Assembly (NCBI GenBank): GCA_016462055.1
Contig: JAEMTX010000044.1
Location: 6,453-11,860 of the forward strand
Reading direction: 5' to 3'
Origin: Acidimicrobiia bacterium
GTDB lineage: Bacteria > Actinomycetota > Acidimicrobiia > Acidimicrobiales > Acidimicrobilacustridaceae
Length of the DNA: 5,408 bases
Under the pieces are notes generated by a model that was not told the DNA's origin, did no database searches, and worked only from the letters and a program-made list of their open reading frames with translations. The translations under genes were made by a program, and so were the position numbers. Shown here piece after piece: positions 1 to 5,373 of this stretch; within the stretch, counting starts at the first letter, position 1, and each line of letters starts with the position of its first letter.

Positions 1-595
1 CTTCGCTCGTCTTGAACTCGTCGTCTTGTCCACCGATCATCCTGTTCGACCAATCGAAGAGAAGAGATCGGTCTTCTTCGGGTACACCGATGATTTCGGC
101 GATGGCGATAAGGGGGAGTTCGGCCGCAACTTCAGTAACGAAGTCACATTCTCCCTTTGGCGTCACACGATCGAGGATTGCCGTAGTTCGCTCACGGAGG
201 CTTTCCTCGAGTCGGCGGATCATCCTCGGTGTAAATCCGGAATTCACGAGTTTGCGATAGCGAGTGTGTTGGGGCGGGTCGGTTGAAACCATCTGAAGTC
301 CTGGACCCATTTCAGCGGGAAGGTCAGTGAGAGCGATTCCGCCTGCGCCATTGCGGCCCGGACCTGTTTGATGGCTGTAGAGAAGACCAGAACGATGGAC
401 TTCAGTGACGTGCTCAAACGAACTCACGACCCAGAACTCTTCGCCGTCGCTTCCTTCAGATGCTGGGTGACGCCAAACGGGAGCCTGTTCGCGTAGGAAC
501 GTGAACCACTCGTGGGGATGACGCTGGGCAAAGACATCAAGGTCGGTGACGTCAATGTCGTTGAAGTTGATGTCCGATGAACTATCTATGGTCAT
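1..595 (-). CDS. Cytochrome P450, N-terminal part (CYP125/CYP142-like), cut by window edge
   Basis: This is the first 198 codons of a cytochrome P450, a haem monooxygenase that inserts one oxygen atom from O2 into its substrate with electrons from a ferredoxin and reductase. The reading frame is open from the ATG at 595 down to the left edge, so the I-helix oxygen-binding motif and the haem-cysteine loop lie outside the window. What is visible fits the family: residues 26-41 resemble the helix A / beta-1 start, and residues 102-124 hold the C-helix signature with DPPQHTRYR followed by GFTPR, the HxxxR that contacts haem propionates. Residues near 160-190 (IAEIIGVPEEDR, then FDWSN) resemble, from memory, steroid side-chain hydroxylases of the CYP125/CYP142 type; a linalool- or fatty-acid-type P450 is also possible. 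There is no N-terminal membrane anchor, as usual for soluble bacterial P450s. GGGA lies 5 nt upstream of the ATG, and no in-frame start occurs before the upstream stop at 632-634. It is divergent from tetR, which may control it. Confidence 0.9.
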   Translation of the reverse strand, partial: MTIDSSSDINFNDIDVTDLDVFAQRHPHEWFTFLREQAPVWRHPASEGSDGEEFWVVSSFEHVTEVHRSGLLYSHQTGPGRNGAGGIALTDLPAEMGPGLQMVSTDPPQHTRYRKLVNSGFTPRMIRRLEESLRERTTAILDRVTPKGECDFVTEVAAELPLIAIAEIIGVPEEDRSLLFDWSNRMIGGQDDEFKTSE

Positions 596-693
596 GGTGG
601 TCCCGTTGGTTTCGATAAGAGTGACGAGATGTTACGCCGGAGCGTGTGGAGAATCTCGAAGAGCATGGCTGGAACGAGGGATTCGTGAGTCGT

Positions 694-714
694 ACGTGTC
701 GCTCAGCGGCAAGT
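694..714. promoter_or_regulatory. Near-palindromic operator candidate upstream of tetR
   Basis: The left arm ACGTGTCGCT (694-703) and right arm AGCGGCAAGT (705-714) flank a central C at 704. Eight of ten positions pair; the exceptions are 699/709 and 696/712. Size and symmetry suit a TetR-family dimer, and the site covers the -35 and spacer region of the tetR promoter, where binding would block transcription. The binding protein is inferred to be the adjacent TetR product; nothing in the sequence proves it. Confidence 0.4.
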
Positions 715-722
715 GCCGACCG

Positions 723-728
723 TAAGAT
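723..728 (+). promoter_or_regulatory. Putative -10 box (TAAGAT) for leaderless tetR transcript
   Basis: TAAGAT fits the actinobacterial TANNNT -10 pattern, and its last T is 7 nt before the A of the tetR ATG at 735, so transcription would be expected to start at or next to the start codon. No Shine-Dalgarno sequence precedes the ATG, consistent with a leaderless mRNA. The -35 position (CGCTCA at 700-705) is a poor match. No start site has been measured. Confidence 0.5.
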
Positions 729-734
729 ATTGAG

Positions 735-1379
735 ATGGATGGTCGTGTGGATGGTCGAGTGGATGGTCGCAGCGAGCGAAAAGTAGCGAACCGGGAAATC
801 ATTCTTTCCGCAGCTCGGCAATTGATCGACACAAATGGATCGCATGGATTCTCAATGCGTGAACTCGCTGCGAAGGCCGATGTCAGTGTTGCCACCCTCT
901 ACAACCTCTTCGACTCACGCGATGCGATTGTCAGGGCCTGTTTTGAAAAAGTGAATTCAGATCTAAGGACCGATTTTGAAGCACTCCGCGGCGCTTCTGA
1001 TCTGTGCGCCCTTTGCGAAGGATTGGTCACAAGCGCGGATCTCGTTCTGAACTCGGTTTCCGCCGCGATGTATCTCAAACTCACCGACGACCTCGCTGTT
1101 GTGAAACCATTTCTCGGTGAGCATCGCGCGAGCGATGGCTTTGCTCCGGAACTTGAAGCTGCTGTTCGTCGCCGCGAACTGAACGAGGACACCGATATCG
1201 ACGTGTTGCGAACAGTCGTTGAAGCGGTTGTCGGAACAGCGATGCGACTCTCGGCGTTAGGGGTCATTTCGGCCGACGAGCGGCGCCACCGAATCAGATC
1301 CGGCGCGAGGTTGGCGTTGCTCGCTGAAGCGACAGACCTCGGCCGGAACTCATTCATGACCGATCGGTCACACCAATAG
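735..1379 (+). CDS. TetR/AcrR-family transcriptional regulator
   Basis: A 214-residue protein of normal size for TetR repressors, which bind palindromic operators as dimers and release DNA when a small ligand enters the C-terminal domain. Residues about 17-65 form the DNA-binding domain: helix 1 (NREIILSAARQLI), then the helix-turn-helix FSMRELAAKADVSVATLYNL (39-58), with the family-typical TLYNLF and the following SRDAI. Residues from about 70 to the end form a mostly helical ligand and dimer domain with no recognisable ligand signature. The N-terminus is odd: DGRV, DGRV, DGRS in tandem (residues 2-13), encoded by a 12-bp repeat. The ATG at 735 is preferred because a -10 box ends 7 nt upstream; GTG codons at 747 and 759 are in-frame alternatives still ahead of helix 1. 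It is divergent from the P450 gene and convergent with the propeller gene 10 bp away. The best inferred role is autoregulation plus control of the P450 gene. Confidence 0.93.
   Translation: MDGRVDGRVDGRSERKVANREIILSAARQLIDTNGSHGFSMRELAAKADVSVATLYNLFDSRDAIVRACFEKVNSDLRTDFEALRGASDLCALCEGLVTSADLVLNSVSAAMYLKLTDDLAVVKPFLGEHRASDGFAPELEAAVRRRELNEDTDIDVLRTVVEAVVGTAMRLSALGVISADERRHRIRSGARLALLAEATDLGRNSFMTDRSHQ
737..773 (+). repeat. Three-copy 12-bp tandem repeat at start of tetR
   Basis: GGATGGTCG occurs at 737-745, 749-757 and 761-769, a strict 12-bp period; the last two copies share 11 identical bases from GTG onward (747-757 and 759-769). Because the period is a multiple of three, it adds DGRV units without changing the frame. 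Each copy also carries an out-of-frame ATG (739, 751, 763), all in one frame that stops at 784-786. Confidence 0.85.
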
Positions 1380-1389
1380 AGCACAGCTG

Positions 1390-2943
1390 CTAACGGTTCT
1401 CGAGGCGGTTGAGACCAAACGGGCCTGACCAAATGAAGCGCCCTTGTATGTCGAGTTGTGGTGTGCCGCCCAACGCGTTGTAACGAGCGCCACCGAGCAG
1501 GTAGTGAAACGTCGATTCGCCCGTTGTCCAGTTCAAGCCTTCAATCGTCCACTGACCGTCTCGTGTTCCAAACGTGTACACGGTGTTGCTCGGCATACTC
1601 ACGGCGGGAACGGAGTTCGGGGAGGACACCTGATTGTTCGCCCACGCATGTTCGAGCATCCGGGTTTCAGGATTCCATTCATATTTATGAAGTCCGAGTG
1701 GCCTATAGGCGGGGTCGCTGCCTAGCCAAAAGACAAACAGTCGCTTGGCCCCGGGAGGGAAACCCTCGGGTATCGACGCTGGTTCGTTGTTTACTGTCAT
1801 CGCGCCGTAACCGCAGACGGTTATCGATTGCTCAGTTTGGATCTCTTCGAGGTTTGGATCTCCCATGTCGGCGCGACCGAAACCAGCGATCCGTCGAGAC
1901 AATGTCCCTGAGATTTGTTTCCAGTCTTCGGGGATGTCCTCGCGCCACATGAGGGTGATGTTGACGACTTTGGCGCCGTCCCCGAAGACGACGAAGCGGT
2001 CCTCGTCGCCAAACCCCATGAGACAGGGAGTAGTGCCGCAACCGAAGCCATTTTCATTGAGGTAAGGCTCTGTCCATGCCCCATCGGACTCGTCGGTTGA
2101 CAGCCGTGTTCCTGTCCAGACGACTTTATGCATGTGATCGTTCGAAGGCAGATAGATCCCGCCGGCGTCATCCACGCACAAGCTCTTGCGCATCCATGAA
2201 TGTCCGCCGCGACCAAGTTCAGCGAATCGGGCGCTGGTGAATTCTTCAGCACCTTCGCTGTGGCGCAACTGGATTGCTTGGTAGGAAGTGAAATCGCGAT
2301 CAATGGAGAGCACCCATCCATTCTCGGTGCTGACGATTAATCGACCGTCATAGGACATGTTGATGCCCACGAAACTTCCGGTGACTTCGGGTGGACGTTC
2401 AAATCGACGACGCACCACAATCGGTGAATCGGGGTCGCTAGGAACCGCATCGCCAAACGCAACGACGTGATCTTGGTAACCAACGAAATAATTCCCGTCG
2501 CAATCAAGTACGTAATACACGCCGGTAACGCCCGTTAAGTAGGTCGCACTCAGCGAAACGGCGTGCATGACCGCGTCCATGCCTGTAAGAGAGTCGAGAC
2601 CTTCGAGTCCGGCTTCGTGTGCAGCAAGGTCGTAGTCGGGGCCGTTATCGAGCTCAAGGGTTGCCAGCAGTTCCATGGTGTCGTAATCGAGTTTGGCGAT
2701 ACGGCCGCGTGGGTTGACCCAAATGACGCGCCGACCATCGGAATATGCGGAACTAATTGCAGCACCAAAACAACCCGGACCGACTGGGGAGTAACTCAGT
2801 CGATCGGAAACCGAGCTGGTCGGACCTACTGGCCCAACGATGCCAACGGCGTCTTGCTGGGCGGGGTCGTTGTGCGCCATTGAGCTCTCGCTGTCGGCGA
2901 GAAAGTGATTCCTTGGGGCAAGTTGCATGCTTTGAGATGCCAT
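1390..2943 (-). CDS. Unrecognised 517-residue protein, probable beta-propeller
   Basis: I do not recognise the family. The protein is rich in short strands ending in turns of the type D-G-R/N/G followed by hydrophobic-aromatic strands: YSDGRRVIWV (67-76), LDCDGNYFVGY (147-157), MSYDGRLIVS (196-205), VDDAGGIYLP (257-266), QLDIQGRFIWS (496-506). These recur at intervals compatible with propeller blades of the SMP-30/NHL/PQQ-like type, which often bind ligands or act as hydrolases, but no catalytic set can be assigned. Residues 1-50 lack a hydrophobic signal or lipobox, so the product is probably cytoplasmic. A cluster GCGTTPCLMGFGD (301-313) and NWTTGE (471-476) are notable. The ATG at 2943 is favoured by a well-spaced promoter that would start transcription on it; ATG 2880 (residue 22), with GAGAG upstream, is a plausible shorter start. 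Its stop nearly abuts that of tetR, and it lies downstream of the lipoprotein gene on the same strand across a 95-bp gap with its own promoter. Confidence 0.85.
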   Translation of the reverse strand: MASQSMQLAPRNHFLADSESSMAHNDPAQQDAVGIVGPVGPTSSVSDRLSYSPVGPGCFGAAISSAYSDGRRVIWVNPRGRIAKLDYDTMELLATLELDNGPDYDLAAHEAGLEGLDSLTGMDAVMHAVSLSATYLTGVTGVYYVLDCDGNYFVGYQDHVVAFGDAVPSDPDSPIVVRRRFERPPEVTGSFVGINMSYDGRLIVSTENGWVLSIDRDFTSYQAIQLRHSEGAEEFTSARFAELGRGGHSWMRKSLCVDDAGGIYLPSNDHMHKVVWTGTRLSTDESDGAWTEPYLNENGFGCGTTPCLMGFGDEDRFVVFGDGAKVVNITLMWREDIPEDWKQISGTLSRRIAGFGRADMGDPNLEEIQTEQSITVCGYGAMTVNNEPASIPEGFPPGAKRLFVFWLGSDPAYRPLGLHKYEWNPETRMLEHAWANNQVSSPNSVPAVSMPSNTVYTFGTRDGQWTIEGLNWTTGESTFHYLLGGARYNALGGTPQLDIQGRFIWSGPFGLNRLENR

Positions 2944-2949
2944 AAGCCG

Positions 2950-2978
2950 ACACTACGGACGTGCAACTCTTATTGCAA
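2950..2978 (-). promoter_or_regulatory. Putative promoter of the propeller gene, leaderless geometry
   Basis: Reading the minus strand, TTGCAA (2978-2973, four of six bases matching TTGACA) is followed by a 17-bp spacer and TAGTGT (2955-2950), a TANNNT -10 box. The last T is 7 nt from the A of the ATG at 2943, so the transcript should begin at the start codon. No Shine-Dalgarno sequence is seen there. This is the best promoter match in the window. Confidence 0.55.
2962..2977. promoter_or_regulatory. Inverted repeat TGCAA-N6-TTGCA over the propeller-gene -35
   Basis: Perfect 5-bp arms TGCAA (2962-2966) and TTGCA (2973-2977) are separated by six bases. The site overlaps the -35 box and upstream spacer of the propeller-gene promoter, a position suited to repression. 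The arms are short, so chance is a real alternative. Confidence 0.25.
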
Positions 2979-3038
2979 CAGCGTTCCAAATTAACCGGAA
3001 GCGCAGTTGCGGAAATACCGGGCCTTTGAAACCCCTAC

Positions 3039-3605
3039 TTAGTTCCCGGTGGTGCCAGCAACAAGGGTGCTCACCTTAAATCCGCCGCACGCGGTGTAGG
3101 CGCTGGCGATTGTGAGTGATGCGGTGTTATCTGGCGGGTACACCATGATTTGCACCGACGCAGGCTCGCATGCTGCGCCCATGCCGGCAGCGCTCGTATG
3201 CAACGCAGCGCTGGCGCTTGCACCTGGCTGAAGGGTGAGCGTTGGACCTTCGGTTCCTTCACGCGATGCGGGTTGGCCAATCTGCTTGGACGAAGAATCA
3301 AGAAGTGAAACGCCGGGGAAGCCCCGCATATCGCAGACCTTGGTGCCAGTGTTCGTGAGGATGAGTGCCGAATAGCGCTGCCCTGCCCCAGATTGGGTAT
3401 CGCCGATTGTGCCCTTGAGTTGACCAGCCATGCATCGGGTGCTTGAGGCTGAGGAACTTGTCGACGAGGTGCTCGACATGCTCGACGCCGTGGAACTTGA
3501 ACTTGTCGAAGCGGTCGATGATGCCTTGTCGGAACCGGAACTGCATGCGGTCGCAAGGATCGCTAGGGAAAAAATGCCGACGGAGAGGACTCGTTGTGTG
3601 CGCAT
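3039..3605 (-). CDS. Secreted lipoprotein with DUF4232-like domain
   Basis: A 188-residue exported protein. Residues 1-20 form a lipoprotein signal peptide: RTQR at the positive end, a hydrophobic core (VLSVGIFSLAILA), then ATAC with Cys21 as the expected lipidation and cleavage site. Residues 22-56 are a low-complexity linker almost entirely Ser, Thr and Ala, as found in actinobacterial surface lipoproteins. Residues 57-188 look like a DUF4232 domain: RC (57-58), GAGQRYSALILTNTG (73-87), a C-D-M-R-G-F-P-G-V stretch (91-99), and a final Cys at 173. Four Cys follow the linker (58, 91, 146, 173), allowing two disulfides outside the cell. The function of this domain is unknown. The ATG at 3605 is preferred because TAGCCT ends 7 nt upstream. 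The gene is divergent from the ligase gene across 120 bp; a link to ligase function is not evident. Confidence 0.88.
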   Translation of the reverse strand: MRTQRVLSVGIFSLAILATACSSGSDKASSTASTSSSSTASSMSSTSSTSSSASSTRCMAGQLKGTIGDTQSGAGQRYSALILTNTGTKVCDMRGFPGVSLLDSSSKQIGQPASREGTEGPTLTLQPGASASAALHTSAAGMGAACEPASVQIMVYPPDNTASLTIASAYTACGGFKVSTLVAGTTGN

Positions 3606-3611
3606 AGGCGA

Positions 3612-3617
3612 AGGCTA
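3612..3617 (-). promoter_or_regulatory. Putative -10 box (TAGCCT) for leaderless lipoprotein mRNA
   Basis: On the minus strand TAGCCT (3617-3612) matches TANNNT, with its last T 7 nt before the A of the ATG at 3605. There is no Shine-Dalgarno sequence, and the -35 position is a poor match. The spacing equals that at the tetR and propeller genes, which is the main support. Confidence 0.4.
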
Positions 3618-3631
3618 TGTGGGCTCAGATT

Positions 3632-3661
3632 GGCGACCGGGGATGTCGGTGTCGCCGGTCG
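3632..3661. promoter_or_regulatory. Inverted-repeat cluster in the lipoprotein/ligase divergent region
   Basis: CGACCGG (3634-3640) is exactly complementary in reverse to CCGGTCG (3655-3661), with centres 21 bp apart, about two helical turns. The overlapping GGCGAC (3632-3637) also pairs exactly with GTCGCC (3651-3656). The cluster covers the expected -35 position of the lipoprotein gene and lies about 65-95 bp upstream of the ligase ATG, a suitable place for a shared regulator. In this G/C-rich stretch part of the symmetry may be chance. Confidence 0.3.
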
Positions 3662-3713
3662 GCGTTCTGTGGGACAAGATGGTCACGTGGCTTCGATCGG
3701 GGCCGTGTCTCAA

Positions 3714-3721
3714 AGGGGGAG
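3714..3721 (+). promoter_or_regulatory. Ribosome binding site fixing the ligase start
   Basis: AGGGGGAG lies 4 nt before the ATG at 3726 and is the strongest Shine-Dalgarno-like sequence in the window. It decides the start: the same frame is open further up to an ATG at 3594, but the 44 extra residues that would add do not look like ligase sequence and would overlap the lipoprotein gene and its promoter. Confidence 0.75.
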
Positions 3722-3725
3722 ATCA

Positions 3726-5317
3726 ATGGACGCCGATGTCGTCTCAAAGTTCCAGATGACGGGTCAAGACGTGCCGTGGTTGCTCGCGCGTTTGGCTGAG
3801 CGTCGGCCCGATCACCCGGTGTTGATCTGGGAACCCCGAAGTGGCGAGGTAGCCACGTGGACCTACTCGGAGTTTTGGGCAGAGGTTCAACGTCTCGCCG
3901 CTGGACTTCAGAAGAATGGAATTCAGAAGGGCGACAAAGTCATCATCCATTCGGATAACTGCCCCGAGATGGTTCTGGCTTGGTACGCGTGTGCCACCGT
4001 CGGTGCTGCTGGCGTCACTACGAACACTCGCTCGGTGGCCGCAGAGCTCACCTATTTCATTGACCACACCAAAGCCGTGGCTGCGATCACACAACCACAG
4101 TACGCATCAGTCGTGGCTGCGAGCGGCCCGAATCTGAAATGGATCGCTGTCACCGAAGACAACTCAGGTGAAGCAGCGAGCGCTGAACAAGCAGCGCATG
4201 GCCAGCAGTCATTCGACGATCTCTTTGCTGATATCGAAGAGTTTGTTCCACGACGCGCCGAGCCGATGATTCCCGTCGGCATCATGTTCACTTCCGGAAC
4301 GACGTCACGACCCAAAGCAGTTGTGCATACCCATGCCAACACGCTCTGGGGAACTCGCGTGGGGCCTGACAACATTGGAGCTGATCCGAGTTCGGTGTAT
4401 CTGATCTTCCTGCCGTTCTTTCATGTGAACGCACAGTCGTGGTCGATGTGGTCGATTCTGGGCGTGGGCGGAACGGTTGTTCTTCAGCCGAAGTTCTCGT
4501 CCAGTCGTTTCTGGGACGTCGTCGTGAAGCACGATGTTTCCCATATCTCACTGATTCCGTTTGTCTACCTTGCGGTGCAGGGTCAACCGATTCCCGAGAA
4601 CAAACTCAAGGCAGCGGTGTTCGGAGCGATTGCTCCGCCGCTTGAACAACTCATTGGCTGTCGAGTGCTTGCGGCCTACGGAATGACCGAAACTGTTACG
4701 CACGCAACTCGATCTGGCCTGTATGGCGACATCCCGCCCGGTTCTCTTGGGAAAGCGACTCCTGGCTACGAGACGCTCATCGTTGATCCTGAAACTGGCG
4801 AGGTTCTCGACGATGGCAAGGTCGGCGAACTTTGGCTGCGAGGCACTCGCGGTATCCAGTTATTCCTTGAGTACTACGACAACGACGATGCCAATGCGAA
4901 GACATTCACTGAAGATGGCTGGTTTAAGACTGGCGACATGGTCCGCATGGGCGATGGCGGAGCGACTTCTATACCGAGCGCGACAAAGACATGCTCAAGG
5001 TCGGCGGCGAGAATGTTTCGTCGAAAGAGGTTGAAGACCTCTGTCGTACCGTTCCTGGAGTCGGTGATGTTGCGGTTGTTGGCCGTTCACATCCAATGCT
5101 TGATGTCGTTCCGGTGGCATTTGTCATCAAGGGTGCCAATGCCCCGAGCGACGATGAGCTCGAGTCGGCGATTCTGGAATTGTGTAAGCAGAACCTTTCT
5201 GATTTCAAGGTTCCACGTGCTGCCTATTTCGTCGACGACTTTCCTCGAGCAACCCTCGAGAAGATCGCCAAGAATCAATTGCGTGACATCGCCGACGCCA
5301 AGCCGGAACCGTTCTGA
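3726..5317 (+). CDS. AMP-forming acyl-CoA synthetase (CaiC-like), frameshifted near 4960
   Basis: An ANL-superfamily ligase that would activate a carboxylic acid with ATP to an acyl-AMP and transfer it to CoA. With one missing base restored it is 530 residues, normal for the family. Motifs: ATP loop A3 TSGTTSRPKA (189-198), with the SRPK variant seen in CaiC-type ligases; A5 YGMTET (318-323); A7 TGD with Asp404; then, in the shifted frame, the hinge motif A8 R-D-K-D-M-L-K-V-G-G-E-N (about 419-430) and A10 E-K-I-A-K-N with the likely catalytic lysine near 513. As sequenced, the initial frame leaves the homologous sequence at residue 413 and runs with unrelated residues to a stop at 5391-5393, past the next gene's start; the true C-terminus (LRDIADAKPEPF) ends at 5315-5317 in the other frame. 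The substrate is not readable; the P450 and TetR neighbours suggest a lipid, sterol or terpenoid acid. The enzyme would be inactive or impaired if the shift is real. Confidence 0.9.
4956..4964 (+). other. Single-base frameshift in the ligase gene
   Basis: Upstream the frame reads TGDMVRMGDGG, ending with GGA at 4959-4961. Downstream, homologous sequence resumes as DFYTERDKDMLK from GAC at 4964-4966, offset by two bases, which means one base is missing (or two are extra). Inserting one base after GGCGG, for example giving GGC GGG AGC GAC, yields a smooth GDGGSDFY. No slippery heptamer of the X-XXY-YYZ type is present and ATG 4991 has no ribosome site, so programmed shifting or a restart is unlikely. 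A sequencing or assembly error in a short G run, or a recent inactivating mutation, are the main explanations. Confidence 0.85.
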
Positions 5318-5326
5318 CCGACAAAT

Positions 5327-5347
5327 AGTGAGCACGCGGTGTTCACT
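5327..5347. terminator. Hairpin between ligase and next gene (weak terminator or operator)
   Basis: AGTGAGCAC (5327-5335) and GTGTTCACT (5339-5347) form a 9-bp stem with one G-T pair (5332/5342) and a GCG loop. Five T's (5355-5359) follow, but seven bases after the stem, so it is not a canonical intrinsic terminator. As DNA it is a 21-bp near-palindrome that could equally be a repressor site ahead of the next gene. Confidence 0.35.
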
Positions 5348-5363
5348 CTCGCAGTTTTTGACC

Positions 5364-5369
5364 GAGGAG
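5364..5369 (+). promoter_or_regulatory. Ribosome binding site of the right-edge gene
   Basis: GAGGAG lies 4 nt before the ATG at 5374. With only 56 bp after the ligase stop and no TANNNT box in the gap, this suggests translation from a message shared with the ligase, unless the hairpin at 5327-5347 ends transcription. Confidence 0.6.
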
Positions 5370-5373
5370 AATC

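Larger units (their letters stand above)
596..734. promoter_or_regulatory. Divergent P450/tetR control region
   Basis: These 139 bp separate two divergent genes and should carry both promoters. On the plus strand TAAGAT (723-728) fits a -10 box for tetR. On the minus strand TAACAT (634 down to 629) is a possible -10 for the P450 gene, leaving about a 27-nt leader, but it has only a poor -35 match at 17-bp spacing. Two inverted repeats are visible: a 21-bp near-palindrome centred at 704, and perfect 6-bp arms CGAGAT (625-630) and ATCTCG (653-658). The second pair overlaps the putative P450 -10 and -35 positions. The arrangement is typical of a TetR repressor controlling itself and its divergent neighbour; that role is inferred. 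Confidence 0.55.

Noticed and set aside
1380..1389. Bidirectional terminator between the convergent tetR and propeller genes
   Set aside because: Only 10 bp separate the stops, and no convincing stem with a T run is visible there or just beyond.
899..1432. Long minus-strand open frame (177 codons) opposite tetR
   Set aside because: It is antisense to a clear TetR protein, its translation is Ser/Arg/Ala-rich without domain features, and it crosses the stop of the propeller gene.
1458..1952. Plus-strand open frame (164 codons) opposite the propeller gene
   Set aside because: Arg/Ser-rich composition, no ribosome site and no recognisable motif; a shadow of the minus-strand gene.
2944..3038. 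Terminator downstream of the lipoprotein gene
   Set aside because: Only short interrupted stems (around 3001-3035) can be drawn and none is followed by a T run on the minus strand.
3594..3725. Upstream extension of the ligase to ATG 3594
   Set aside because: The added 44 residues are not ligase-like and overlap the lipoprotein gene start and promoter, while a strong ribosome site marks ATG 3726.
3430..3759. Plus-strand open frame rich in Glu, Leu, Val and Asp opposite the lipoprotein gene
   Set aside because: The acidic composition arises from the reverse complement of the Ser/Thr-repeat linker, and the frame runs into the ligase start in another frame.
4991..5317. Separate small gene starting at ATG 4991
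   Set aside because: No ribosome site; the sequence is the conserved lid domain of the ligase, with homology continuing upstream of the ATG to 4964.
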